Source of the DNA: VXYL01 sp965243095
Lineage (GTDB): Bacteria > Pseudomonadota > Gammaproteobacteria > Pseudomonadales > Azotimanducaceae
Length of the DNA stretch: 64,000 bases
Assembly (NCBI GenBank): GCA_965243095.1
Contig: OZ251530.1
Location: 4,154,001 to 4,218,000, forward strand
Direction of reading: 5' to 3'
The notes under the pieces are model-generated. The model saw nothing but the letters and a program-made list of their open reading frames with translations, did not search any database and had not been told where the DNA came from. Numbering within the stretch: position 1 is the stretch's first letter; each line of letters opens with the position of its first letter. Both the position numbers and the translations under genes were made by a program. Shown one piece after another: positions 37,256 to 45,800 of this stretch.

Positions 37256-38188
37256 ATGCACTTGGGCGTGACGCCGTGGCGCTTGCCGAGCCGCGCCGAC
37301 GCCCGCGAACTGGCGCGCCAAGGGGCGCTGGCGGAACAGTGGGGCTTCGACTCCTTCTGGCTGCCGGAAAGCCACTTCACCGGCGACGCGGCCATTCCCG
37401 AGCCGTTGCTGATGCTGGCCGCGGTGGCCGCCCATACGGAGCGCATCCGCTTGGCCACCACGTCGTACCTGCTGCCGTTGCGCCATCCGTTGCAGGCCGC
37501 CGAGCAGGTGGCCGTGCTGGATCGCCTGTCGAACGGCCGCGTGATCCTGGGCGTCGGGCGCGGCTATCAGCCGGCGATGTTCGAGGCGTTCGCCGTGCCG
37601 CGGCAAGAGAAACGCCGCATCTTCGAGTGCAGCTTGGCGACCATGCGGCGCGCTTGGCGCGGCGAGCCGGTGGCCGCTGGCGACGGTGAGACGCCGCTGA
37701 CGTTGGCGCCGCTGCCGGTGCAGCGGCCGCATCCGCCGCTGTGGGTGGCGGCTTTCGGGCCGAAAGCGCTCGCGCAGGCCGGGCGGCTGGGGCTGCCCTA
37801 TCTCGCCTCGCCGGTGGAAACCAAGCAGCGCTTGCGCGAGAACCTGCGCCGCCACGCCGAAGCGAGCGCCGCCGCCGGCGTTCCCCGCGCCGCCGAGGTG
37901 CCCATCATGCGCTCGCTGTTCGTTTCCGAGGACGCATCGTCGGTGGCGCACATGCGCGAGCGTTTGGAAAGCGGTGCCCCGGCCGCGGCGCGAGGCGGGC
38001 GTGGCGGTGGCGCGGTGGAGGACTGGGCGATTCTCGGCACGCCGCCGGAAGCCAAGGAGCAGGTGGCGGCGTATGTGGAGGAGTTCGGAGTAACGCACTT
38101 GGTCGTCACCCGGCTGCGCATCGGCGGCGTTCCCACGGATGTTCTGGAGCGTTCGGCGCGCTTGGCGGCGGAAGTGCTGCGCGACTGA
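37256..38188 (+). CDS. LLM class flavin-dependent oxidoreductase
   Basis: Luciferase-like protein of 310 residues: EQWGFDSFWLPESHF, LATTSYLLPLRHPLQAAEQVAVLDRLSNGR, LGVGRGYQPAMFEAF and PPLWVAAFGPKALAQAGRLG. Starts only four bases after the preceding gene and is probably co-transcribed. Its stop is ten bases before a hairpin repeat. Substrate and cofactor undetermined. Confidence 0.85.
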   Translation: MHLGVTPWRLPSRADARELARQGALAEQWGFDSFWLPESHFTGDAAIPEPLLMLAAVAAHTERIRLATTSYLLPLRHPLQAAEQVAVLDRLSNGRVILGVGRGYQPAMFEAFAVPRQEKRRIFECSLATMRRAWRGEPVAAGDGETPLTLAPLPVQRPHPPLWVAAFGPKALAQAGRLGLPYLASPVETKQRLRENLRRHAEASAAAGVPRAAEVPIMRSLFVSEDASSVAHMRERLESGAPAAARGGRGGGAVEDWAILGTPPEAKEQVAAYVEEFGVTHLVVTRLRIGGVPTDVLERSARLAAEVLRD

Positions 38189-38197
38189 ACTGGCCCT

Positions 38198-38271
38198 GGG
38201 AGCGCGGGCGTCTCGCCCGCACTTCGTGCCGAGGTGCTTCAATCCTTTGCGGGCGAGACGCCCGCGCTCCC
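38198..38271. repeat. Dispersed hairpin repeat, third copy
   Basis: Perfect 24-base inverted repeat (38198-38221 with 38248-38271) around a 26-base loop. The arms are the gcgggcgtctcgcccgc core seen at 2033-2155 and 9385-9454. The stop codon of the reverse-strand ABC permease gene (38239-38241) lies inside the loop, so the last residues of that protein (GSAGVSPAKD) are encoded by the repeat. Confidence 0.85.
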
Positions 38272-41200
38272 CGGATCCGCATCCAAGCGCAGCCAGCGAA
38301 TCGCGTCCGCGATCACGCTTTCCCCGGGCGTTTGGTTCGAGACCACCAGGCGCACCTCGCCGGCGGCGAGGTCGAAATCGCCCAGCGCGTTCCAACCGGC
38401 TTCGGCGCCCACGCCGGTGAAGTCCACAACAGTCGCAACGCCCGCCGCCGTTACCACGCGCATCGCGTACGGGCCCTGCTGGTCGTAATAGCGGCGCAGC
38501 CCGAACTCTTCCGCGGCCGCTTGGGGGTGGCCTTCGGCGATGGTGGGCTCGCGCCACTCCGGCCAGTGGTACGCCAATCGCCAGCGGCCCGCGACCGGCA
38601 GTTGGGCGCGAAAAACGGCTGCCTCGCGGCCGTTGCCGGCAAGGGTTCGCGCCACGGTGCGGCGGTACTTGCCCCAAGCTGTGGACCAGCGCAGCCGCCC
38701 CCAAGCCGGCGCACCTTGGGCTTGGTATATCGGCAGCCAAGGCGCCGGCTCGAGTTCGCCGAGCGCGGCGTCGCCGGCGGACGCGATGGCAAAGCCGGCG
38801 TCCAGATCGTCCACCACGATGCCCGCCTCGGTAGGCGGACGCCATTCGCTCGGCTGCACGCCGACCAGCGGCGGAGCATCGACGATGTCCTCGCTGACCA
38901 CCGGCGGGGGCACCCGAAAGTCCTCGCGGTTGTGCGAAAGGTACGGCGAAATGGTGATTTCCCTCGGCGGGAAAGCGGTGACCATGCCGACCTCGCCAGC
39001 CGTGTTGGCGGCCAAGCGCACCGGTGGCGACGTGTCGAGCACCCGTGGGCCCGTGGCTTCCATCAAAGTGGCGGTACGGCCGGCGGGTGGGGGGCCGGCA
39101 ACGGAGAGCGCGAACCAGCCATCCACCGGCTCGCCGTTGAAGACATGCACGCGCGTTTGGTAGCGCGGAGCGCCGGCGGCGTCGGGCAAACGAGTGACGG
39201 TCGGCGCGGACGCGAGAAAGCCGGGCAAGCCGGATGCGTTCATCCAGTAGTCGAGAAGGTCGCCGATTTCGCGCTTGGGATCCGCGTTGGCGACGTCTTG
39301 CAGTCGGTAGCCGCCACCGGCGTGGCGGCGGCGAACTTCCGCCAAGATCGCCCCAATCCGCTCTTCGCCAAGCGCGGCCAACAGGGCGCGTCCAGTTGCG
39401 GCGGTTTTCAGATACAGCGCCGCCACGAATCGGCGGCCGTCCGCCACAGGTACGCACACGCTGTCGCCAGCCTCGGTGGGCGACGACAACGGCGTGTGCG
39501 TGCCACGTTCGCGCACACGCCGGAGCATCGCGGCTTGGGCACATGCGCCGAACGACCGCATTGCCAAGCCCGCCGCGTGCCAAGCGGCGTCGGCCTCGCG
39601 TTCGGCTGCGGAAGGCGGCGCCGAACCCCCGGGGATCGGCAGCATGGTCCACCTTGCGAGAACACCGCCCAGCCACCCGCTGAACCCGTCTTGCGGCCCC
39701 CAAGAGGTGTACATCTGCTCGCGCCACATGCCGCTTTGGCGGGCTATGACGGCACCAGTGTCCAGCGCGGAGAAGCGGTCGGCGTGGCTCGGCGAGAGCA
39801 GCTGCGCCGCCAACTGGTTCAATACGAATCCCAACCCCAGCGCGTGCGGCCCCTCGGCCGCGGTTTGCAACCCGAAAGCCTGCCGCGCCAAAGCCGGAAA
39901 CGGGTTGCGCCCGCTGATTTCGCTCTCGAAGGCGAAGTAGCTCCTAAACCAGCGCGCTCGTTGCTCCGCCGTGGCGGCGATTGGCCCCTCGCGCGCGAAG
40001 CGGGGCGTCGTCAAGTGCGACTCGCGCACCAGAAAGAGACCCGGGAGGGCCAAATCGGTCATGCGCCAACCGTCGCCGTAGGTGCGCAGCCGCATGGGCA
40101 CTTCCACCACCGTGAGCTCGCGGTAGGGATACGGCAGATCGAGCTCCGCCAAACGGTTGAGGAAACCGCCGAGGTGCGCGGCAAGCGGCCCGGCGATCCC
40201 CAACGCCGAGACGTTGTCCAAGTGTCCGGGCGCGGCGAGCACCTCGACGCGAACACCCGCCACTTCGGTGGCGTGCCGCTCGTACGGCGCGGCAACGAGG
40301 CCCACATCGGCCACCGGTGTGGAAGGCGCGAAACGGAATGGATCGCCGGCCGTCTCGCGCCGGCCGGGGCCGGCGACCAGCCACCCGGGCGGCGCTTCAA
40401 CGCGCAGATCCAACAGGAACGGGCCCCAGCGCCGCTCGCCCACGTTGACGCCAATCGCCGGCAGCCAGCGGACGGCAGGCATCAGAGCGACGAAGCGCTT
40501 GCCGTCAATGGCGGCGTCCTTGCCGAGCCGCATCAGCGGATGGCGGGCGGGCAGCGCGCGCCACTCCAATGCGCCATCGAGGTAGCCGAAATCGGCATCC
40601 GGCACACCCGCGGCGCGCAACCGCATGGACACCGCCGAGGCGCTGTCCGGGGATCGGCCCACGGTGAGCAACCCGGATTCGTGTGTATAGGCCGCCGCTT
40701 CGCCGTCAAGGCGCAACTCGCGCACCGTCATGCCCGGGTTGAAGCTGAAGCGCAGAGGCGCCGCGTCAGAGGAGGCGACGCGCAGCCCAACCGTGAGATC
40801 CAGCTCCAGCCCGCGCCCCGGCACAATGCGAACGTGGCCGTCGATGCGCTCGATGGCCGCATCCGCCGCCGGCTGCGTCAGCGCTTCGACATGGGCGCTC
40901 CGCCATGCCTGCCGCAACGCCAAACGCTCGGCCGCCAACCAAGCGAGACCCGCGGGCACGGCCAACCCCGCGACGCAGAAGGCACCGCCCAAAGCCAACG
41001 CCCGCCGCCGCCCGCGAGCGGGACGCGGATGGCGCCAGACGCAGAGGGCGACGAAGCCGGCCGCGGCAAGCGCCGTCGCGGCGCGTTGGAGGAAGGTCTG
41101 GGCGCTGCGGGTGGCTAGGAGGTCGGAGGGTTGCTCGCCGAAGTCGCTGACGAGGTTGACGGCTGGCAGCAAATACGACGGCGTGGCGGTGAGCGCCCAC

Positions 41201-41814
41201 CCGTAACCAGCCACCAACGCCAGTCCGCAAACCACCGCCGCGGCGCGACTGCGAATTGCGACAGCGACCAGCGTCGTCGCGCCGGCGAACAACGCGAGCG
41301 CGGCCGGCAGGTCCAGCAGCAGCAAGACCAAGAGCGCGTCCATCCGCATGACGCCGCCCCAAGACGCCGACAGCGCCGCGCCCACTGCGCCGACGCACTG
41401 CACCCCGCCAAGCGCAGCCGCCATCGGCCACCAACACCACACCACCTGCGCGAGCAGCCGACCAACAAGAAAGCCCGCCGTGGAGAAAGGCCGCGCATGC
41501 AACGCTTCCAAGCCAAGATCGCGCTCGCTTCCACTCCGAGTCGCCGCCAGCGCCACCACGCCCGCCAACGCCACGCACAGGATGGGTGCGCCATACCAGC
41601 TGAGAATGTTCGGCGGCGCGATGTCGACCAAGACGGCACCCGAGCGAGACGCGACCCCGTGCCAATGGAACGCCAACAGCAACGACGCGCCGAGCCCGGC
41701 GATGGCCGACACCGCGTACACCCGCGGAAACGCGCTGCGCCGAAGCGAGCGCAGTTCGGCAAGCAGCATGGCCCAGATCGCGCGGACTTCGTCGCCAGCG
41801 GCTCTCTCACGCAT
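38239..41814 (-). CDS. Giant ABC-2 permease/M1 aminopeptidase-like membrane protein
   Basis: Protein of 1191 residues. The N-terminal 300 residues carry about seven hydrophobic helices (from VYAVSAIAGLGASLLLAF to ALGGAFCVAGLAVPAGLAW) like an ABC-2 permease; the large remainder resembles M1-peptidase modules of the 'ABC transporter permease/M1 family aminopeptidase' group. The HExxH zinc site expected of M1 is not found; the matching place reads LGFVLNQLAAQ, so the domain is probably non-catalytic. No ABC ATPase is adjacent. The C-terminus is supplied by the hairpin repeat. Confidence 0.7.
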   Translation of the reverse strand: MRERAAGDEVRAIWAMLLAELRSLRRSAFPRVYAVSAIAGLGASLLLAFHWHGVASRSGAVLVDIAPPNILSWYGAPILCVALAGVVALAATRSGSERDLGLEALHARPFSTAGFLVGRLLAQVVWCWWPMAAALGGVQCVGAVGAALSASWGGVMRMDALLVLLLLDLPAALALFAGATTLVAVAIRSRAAAVVCGLALVAGYGWALTATPSYLLPAVNLVSDFGEQPSDLLATRSAQTFLQRAATALAAAGFVALCVWRHPRPARGRRRALALGGAFCVAGLAVPAGLAWLAAERLALRQAWRSAHVEALTQPAADAAIERIDGHVRIVPGRGLELDLTVGLRVASSDAAPLRFSFNPGMTVRELRLDGEAAAYTHESGLLTVGRSPDSASAVSMRLRAAGVPDADFGYLDGALEWRALPARHPLMRLGKDAAIDGKRFVALMPAVRWLPAIGVNVGERRWGPFLLDLRVEAPPGWLVAGPGRRETAGDPFRFAPSTPVADVGLVAAPYERHATEVAGVRVEVLAAPGHLDNVSALGIAGPLAAHLGGFLNRLAELDLPYPYRELTVVEVPMRLRTYGDGWRMTDLALPGLFLVRESHLTTPRFAREGPIAATAEQRARWFRSYFAFESEISGRNPFPALARQAFGLQTAAEGPHALGLGFVLNQLAAQLLSPSHADRFSALDTGAVIARQSGMWREQMYTSWGPQDGFSGWLGGVLARWTMLPIPGGSAPPSAAEREADAAWHAAGLAMRSFGACAQAAMLRRVRERGTHTPLSSPTEAGDSVCVPVADGRRFVAALYLKTAATGRALLAALGEERIGAILAEVRRRHAGGGYRLQDVANADPKREIGDLLDYWMNASGLPGFLASAPTVTRLPDAAGAPRYQTRVHVFNGEPVDGWFALSVAGPPPAGRTATLMEATGPRVLDTSPPVRLAANTAGEVGMVTAFPPREITISPYLSHNREDFRVPPPVVSEDIVDAPPLVGVQPSEWRPPTEAGIVVDDLDAGFAIASAGDAALGELEPAPWLPIYQAQGAPAWGRLRWSTAWGKYRRTVARTLAGNGREAAVFRAQLPVAGRWRLAYHWPEWREPTIAEGHPQAAAEEFGLRRYYDQQGPYAMRVVTAAGVATVVDFTGVGAEAGWNALGDFDLAAGEVRLVVSNQTPGESVIADAIRWLRLDADPGSAGVSPAKD

Positions 41815-41944
41815 GTGGACTCGACTCCGTGGCCCTTCCCTTCCCGTCGAAGCAATCTACATGGACTTGCCGCGAAGCGCACTGTTGACAGGCTTCCGGC
41901 GCTGGGCAAGACTAGCTTGGTCGCCTAGTCTTGATGGTCAACAC

Positions 41945-42190
41945 ATGGAAACGGTCGGCGTTCACGAAGCCAAGACGCACTTGCCTCGATTGGTGGAGCG
42001 TGTGCGGCAAGGGGAGAGCTTGACGATCACCCGGCACGGCCTGCCGGTGGCGAGGCTGGTGCCCGCGTCCGAGGATGTCCACGCACGCGCGCTCGCAGCC
42101 GCACACCGCATTCGCAGTCGGCGCAAGCGCTTGCCGGGCGCACCTTTGGCCGAGCTGGTGGCCAGCATCCACGAGGGCCACAGGTATTGA
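41945..42190 (+). CDS. Phd/YefM-family antitoxin
   Basis: Protein of 81 residues: VGVHEAKTHLPRLVERVRQGE, ITRHGLPVARLVP, then a basic tail. This is the standard Phd/YefM DNA-binding fold plus a short toxin-binding end. Its TGA overlaps the TTG start of the next, damaged PIN gene (TTGA). Likely autorepressor of the pair. Confidence 0.88.
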   Translation: METVGVHEAKTHLPRLVERVRQGESLTITRHGLPVARLVPASEDVHARALAAAHRIRSRRKRLPGAPLAELVASIHEGHRY

Positions 42191-42555
42191 GCGCGATCGT
42201 CGTCGACAACTCCGTCGTGTTGGCTTGGTGCATGGCGGATGAAGAACACCCCACGGCGGAACGCGCAATGCGGCTAGCCGTCAGCGCATTGAGCATCTCG
42301 TATCGCCAGATCGTCAACGAGCGCCGAGGTCGGTTGACGGCGGAGGATGTTGGAAAAACGCTGGCGGACTTGGCGGAGATGCGCATCGAACGTGACGGCG
42401 CTCATGACGAAGCCCTGCTGATCCGTTTGGCAAGGCAACACCGCCTGTCCGCCTATCTTGAGGTTGCCGTGCGACGGGTACTGCCCATCGCCTCCTTGGA
42501 TAGAAACCTCGTCCGCGCAGCCACCGATTCGAACGTCGCCTTGGTCGGGGCTTGA
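42187..42555 (+). CDS. VapC-like PIN protein with internal deletions
   Basis: Protein of 122 residues beginning SAIVVDNSVVLAWCMADEEH (first PIN Asp present). The usual segment between ERAMRLA and NERRGRL that holds the second acid is shortened by some 20 residues, and the YDAAYLELA motif has become SAYLEVAVRR, losing the third acid; ASLDRNL keeps the last. The frame is intact, but catalysis should be lost. It may persist as a neutralised toxin. TTG start. Confidence 0.7.
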   Translation: MSAIVVDNSVVLAWCMADEEHPTAERAMRLAVSALSISYRQIVNERRGRLTAEDVGKTLADLAEMRIERDGAHDEALLIRLARQHRLSAYLEVAVRRVLPIASLDRNLVRAATDSNVALVGA

Positions 42556-42589
42556 ATTCAACAACTGGCAGGGCACCCGATTCGCGAAG

Positions 42590-43408
42590 TCACCGCGCAT
42601 GGGGAGCGAAGGTCTTGCCGGTCGCGGTCACCGGTTCGTCCCCGGGCCCGATCTCCTGATGCTTCTCGATGCCGAGGAAGGGCCGTAGCCAAGCCACCAG
42701 CGCGTAGATTGGCCCGGTGTCCACCAGCGCTACGGTGAGTTTGAAGACGTAGCCGGAGGCGATGTAGGTGAGTAGCTGGGGCCACAGCGGGTTGTCGGCG
42801 TTGATGGGCAGACCGCCGGCGAGGAAGTGCGTCACCAGGATCACCGCGGTGGTGTCCACCAGCTGGCTTACCAGCGTGGAGCCGTTGTTGCGCAGCCACA
42901 GGTGCTTGCCGCCGGTGAGCCGCTTCCACAGGTGGAAGAGCTGCACGTCGCACCATTGCGCCACTAGGTAGGCGATCATCGACGCGGTCACGGCGGCGAA
43001 GGCGAGCTGCTGGATTTGGAAGAACACCGCCGGTTCGCCTTTGCTGTTCAGCACCGCGCCAGTGGCCGCGTCCACCGTCTCCGAACCGGGCGCCGCCGGC
43101 AGCGCGCCGCCGAGCCAGAGCAGGAACACCACCCACAGGTTCAGCGCCAGCCCCATCCACACCAACTCGGTGGCGCGCTTGCGCCCGTACAGCTCGCTCA
43201 GCAAGTCCGTGCAGAGGAACGTGACCGGATAGGGCAGCACCCCCACCGCCACCACCATCGGCACCGTCAGGCCGAGGCCCGGGATGGTGAACGAAAGGTC
43301 GATGAAGCGGCTGATGCCGAGGATGTTGAGCAGCGCCAAGGTGCCGAGGAAGAACCCGGCCAGCACCAGAAACACCCGCTGCCGCCGCAGCTTGTAGTTG
43401 GGTTGCAC
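42590..43408 (-). CDS. yhhQ: Queuosine precursor transporter (YhhQ/VUT family)
   Basis: Membrane protein of 272 residues with about six helices. Family segments: FLCTDLLSELYGRKRATELVW, LAFAAVTASMIAYLVAQWCDVQLFHLWKR, and LWLRNNGSTLVSQLVDT. YhhQ imports preQ0/preQ1 for queuosine synthesis. Last gene of a seven-gene reverse-strand operon, 19 bases after the SDR gene. Confidence 0.88.
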   Translation of the reverse strand: MQPNYKLRRQRVFLVLAGFFLGTLALLNILGISRFIDLSFTIPGLGLTVPMVVAVGVLPYPVTFLCTDLLSELYGRKRATELVWMGLALNLWVVFLLWLGGALPAAPGSETVDAATGAVLNSKGEPAVFFQIQQLAFAAVTASMIAYLVAQWCDVQLFHLWKRLTGGKHLWLRNNGSTLVSQLVDTTAVILVTHFLAGGLPINADNPLWPQLLTYIASGYVFKLTVALVDTGPIYALVAWLRPFLGIEKHQEIGPGDEPVTATGKTFAPHAR

Positions 43409-43427
43409 TTGCTTCCGCGCTTGCGGG

Positions 43428-44126
43428 CTAACTTTCCACTTGGCCGAGATTGGCGTGGATGACGCTGCCGTTCACCACCGGGGCGTTGGCGGCCCAGAAC
43501 AGCGCGTCGGCGATCTCGGCGGGTTCGATGAGGCGGCCGAAGGCGGACATGCCGCGCACCGCGTCCATGGCGTCCGCCGGCACATGCTCGCGCAGCATCT
43601 CGGTGTCCGTGAAGCCCGGGCAGACGCAGGCGGTGTGGACGCCGGTGCCGGCGAGGTCTTGGCAGGTCGCCCGCATCATGCCCACTTGCGCGTGTTTGCT
43701 CAGCACGTAGGTGAAGCTGCCGGGCACCGCTTTTTCCGCCAAGGTTGAACCGACGAAGAGGACGCAAGAACCCGGCCCCATGTGCGGCAACACGATGCGG
43801 TTCAGCGAGTTGATGGCCACCACGTTCACTTCCAGCACGGTGCGGAGATCGTGGCTTTCGGTCGCCGCCGCGGTGTCGTTTGCGAGGCGTGAGGCGTTGT
43901 GGATCAACGCGATGCGTTCGGCGCTAGCGAGCAGCGGCGCGAGCGCTTCGGCAGCCGCTTCGGGGAACGCCGGATCCGCCAAGTCGCAGCGGATGTGGGT
44001 GACTTCGGGCAGCGGGCAAGGCCGCCGCGAGAGGTTCGCCACGGCGTGGCCGGCTTGCCGAAACCGCGCCGCGGTGGCGAGGCCGATACCGGCGCTGGCG
44101 CCGGTGATGATCGCCAGCCGGGTCAC
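43428..44126 (-). CDS. SDR-family NAD(P)-dependent oxidoreductase
   Basis: Short-chain dehydrogenase of 232 residues: TGASAGIG (8-15), NVVAIN, and the catalytic pair in SFTYVLSKHAQ (Tyr-x-x-x-Lys). It is most like sepiapterin/pteridine reductase-type SDRs by context. Start GTG at 44126 overlaps the TGA of the preceding PTPS gene, so the two are coupled; a pterin substrate is a reasonable inference. Confidence 0.85.
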   Translation of the reverse strand: MTRLAIITGASAGIGLATAARFRQAGHAVANLSRRPCPLPEVTHIRCDLADPAFPEAAAEALAPLLASAERIALIHNASRLANDTAAATESHDLRTVLEVNVVAINSLNRIVLPHMGPGSCVLFVGSTLAEKAVPGSFTYVLSKHAQVGMMRATCQDLAGTGVHTACVCPGFTDTEMLREHVPADAMDAVRGMSAFGRLIEPAEIADALFWAANAPVVNGSVIHANLGQVES

Positions 44127-44623
44127 GCGGCCTGCTCCGGCCGTTGCCATTCCACGCCGGCCCACTGGCCGGGGCCGGAGGAAATACGCACGGCCAACGC
44201 TTCGATGGGCAAGGCCAGCACGTCTTCATCCGCCACCAGCGCCGCTAGGAACCAGCCCGCCAGCTCCTCCACGGTGATGTTCCGCACCGGCAGCAGGCGC
44301 ACGTCGCGGCGCAGGAACGTCAGCCGTTCGTTGCCGAAGCAGGCGGCCACTTGTTCGCCTTCCTCGCACACCTGCAAGTGCGGCGAGCGCGCCGGCAGCA
44401 GCACGATCTCATCCAGCGTTGCGCACAGCGCCCGCAGACGGCTTTTCAAGGCGTTGTAGTCGAAGCAAAGGCCGTCGTCGCCCACCGGCCCGGTGGCGGT
44501 GGCGGCGACGAAGAAGTCGTGCCCGTGCAGATTCTCGCGCTGTTCGGCGGAGAGGATGGTGAAGTGCGCGGCGGAGAAGTGCATGTCCTCCTTGGCGATT
44601 TCGATGGCGGCGCGGCGGGGCAT
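44123..44623 (-). CDS. 6-pyruvoyl-tetrahydropterin synthase family, PTPS-III-like
   Basis: Protein of 166 residues with zinc ligands at His20, His33 and His35. The catalytic stretch reads REN-LHGH: Glu30-x-x-His-Gly-His, with Arg where QueD has Cys. The ExxHGH form is known from PTPS-III enzymes that replace FolB (dihydroneopterin aldolase) in folate synthesis, whereas QueD has CxxxHGH. So folate synthesis is favoured over queuosine, although the yhhQ neighbour points the other way. Confidence 0.82.
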   Translation of the reverse strand: MPRRAAIEIAKEDMHFSAAHFTILSAEQRENLHGHDFFVAATATGPVGDDGLCFDYNALKSRLRALCATLDEIVLLPARSPHLQVCEEGEQVAACFGNERLTFLRRDVRLLPVRNITVEELAGWFLAALVADEDVLALPIEALAVRISSGPGQWAGVEWQRPEQAA

Positions 44624-44632
44624 TGTGGGGCG

Positions 44633-45364
44633 CTACTTTTCGGCCGGCCCAAGCAGCGCGTCGGCGAGCTCCGTCAGCGTGTCGAACGTCCAAGTGGCGT
44701 TCGCCTCGGCGGGTTTCGCGGCGTTGCTGGCGCGGCGTATCCAAACGGTGTCCCAGCCGAGAGCGGACGCCGGGGCGATGTCGTGAAAGAGGCTTTGCGC
44801 CACATGCAGAATGCGCGTCTCTCGGCCAAGTGCCGCCCGCGCCGCGTCGAACATGCGCCGATCCGGTTTGTACGCGCCCACGTCCTCGGCGGTGATGAGC
44901 AGCCGCGCCGCCGTGTCCCGCGCGAACGTCATGCCGAGATGCTTCGCGGTCTTGGCGAACAGATCGTTGTCGATGTTGGAGACGATGGCCAGACGGAACC
45001 GCTCGGCAAGGCGTTGCAGCGACTCGGCGGTGTCCGCGAACGGCGCCCATTCGCCCGGGCTGGCGGCGAAGGCGTCGAGCAACTCGGGCGGCGGCGTGAA
45101 GCCCAAGCGTCCGCCCAGGCGCCGCAGCACCTCGCGCAGCACGTCGCCGTACTTGCGCCCGTCCACCTGCGCGACGGGTTCCGTCTCGGCGAAGAACTCC
45201 AGCAGAAAGTCGTCCACCACATGGGCGTCGCGCGCCAGCAGCGCCGGCTGCAGGAAGCCGACGATGCCGGCGCCCCAGTCGATGAGCGTGCCGTAGCAGT
45301 CGAAGGCGAGGGCGTCGTAGTCGTCCGCGCGAGGTGTGCGAGGTTTGCTGGCCGGAGGCGCCAT
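44633..45364 (-). CDS. HAD-superfamily hydrolase (type II dehalogenase-like)
   Basis: Protein of 243 residues. Motif I FDCYGTLIDW (nucleophile Asp22), motif II VSNIDND, motif III Lys in VGAYKPDRRMF, motif IV HDIAPASALGWDTVW. Resembles haloacid dehalogenase-like phosphatases. ATG at 45364 overlaps the stop of the cereblon-like gene; nine bases separate it from the PTPS gene. It could be the missing pterin phosphatase of the operon, which is speculative. Confidence 0.85.
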   Translation of the reverse strand: MAPPASKPRTPRADDYDALAFDCYGTLIDWGAGIVGFLQPALLARDAHVVDDFLLEFFAETEPVAQVDGRKYGDVLREVLRRLGGRLGFTPPPELLDAFAASPGEWAPFADTAESLQRLAERFRLAIVSNIDNDLFAKTAKHLGMTFARDTAARLLITAEDVGAYKPDRRMFDAARAALGRETRILHVAQSLFHDIAPASALGWDTVWIRRASNAAKPAEANATWTFDTLTELADALLGPAEK

Positions 45365-45762
45365 CAATCGGCCTGAATTCGATCCAGAATCAGGCCGAAG
45401 AAGCGCACGTCGGGCTTCTCGAACTGCCAGCCGAGGTGGGTGTCGCAACTACCGCAATGCGCGAGCCGCCAGCGGAAACCGGCGAACCAGCTGTCGGCGG
45501 AGTGGGCGCTGCCCACCACGGCGCAGCCGGGCGCTTCGCGGTGGCAGCCGAAGTGGTGGACGAAACCGTAGGGATTCGTGCAGGTGTGTTGGAACGAGCC
45601 CTGCACCTCGATGCGATCCTGCACATGGCCGATCACATGGGAACAGGCGGCGCAGAACAGGAAGCCTTTTTTGGGGTGGGTTTCGTCCTCGACGATGTCC
45701 GCGATCGCGGGATCCAGCGTGGTGCGTTCGAGAACGTCCTGATCGCCCGTTTCCTCGCTCAT
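45364..45762 (-). CDS. Bacterial cereblon-like CULT-domain protein
   Basis: Protein of 132 residues, almost entirely a CULT domain. Zinc knuckles C37-x-x-C40 and C103-x-x-C106; aromatic cage Trp92, Trp98, Trp112. The Trp spacing (6 and 14) and the five-residue distance from the second Trp to the second zinc pair equal those of human cereblon W380/W386/W400. This is the thalidomide/cyclic-imide binding pocket. Start at 45762 is set by ggttgaggaggagcgc. Natural ligand in bacteria unknown, perhaps degraded-protein or nucleobase-like ligands. Confidence 0.88.
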   Translation of the reverse strand: MSEETGDQDVLERTTLDPAIADIVEDETHPKKGFLFCAACSHVIGHVQDRIEVQGSFQHTCTNPYGFVHHFGCHREAPGCAVVGSAHSADSWFAGFRWRLAHCGSCDTHLGWQFEKPDVRFFGLILDRIQAD

Positions 45763-45800
45763 GCGCTCCTCCTCAACCTCTCCATTAGCCCACTTGCCCT

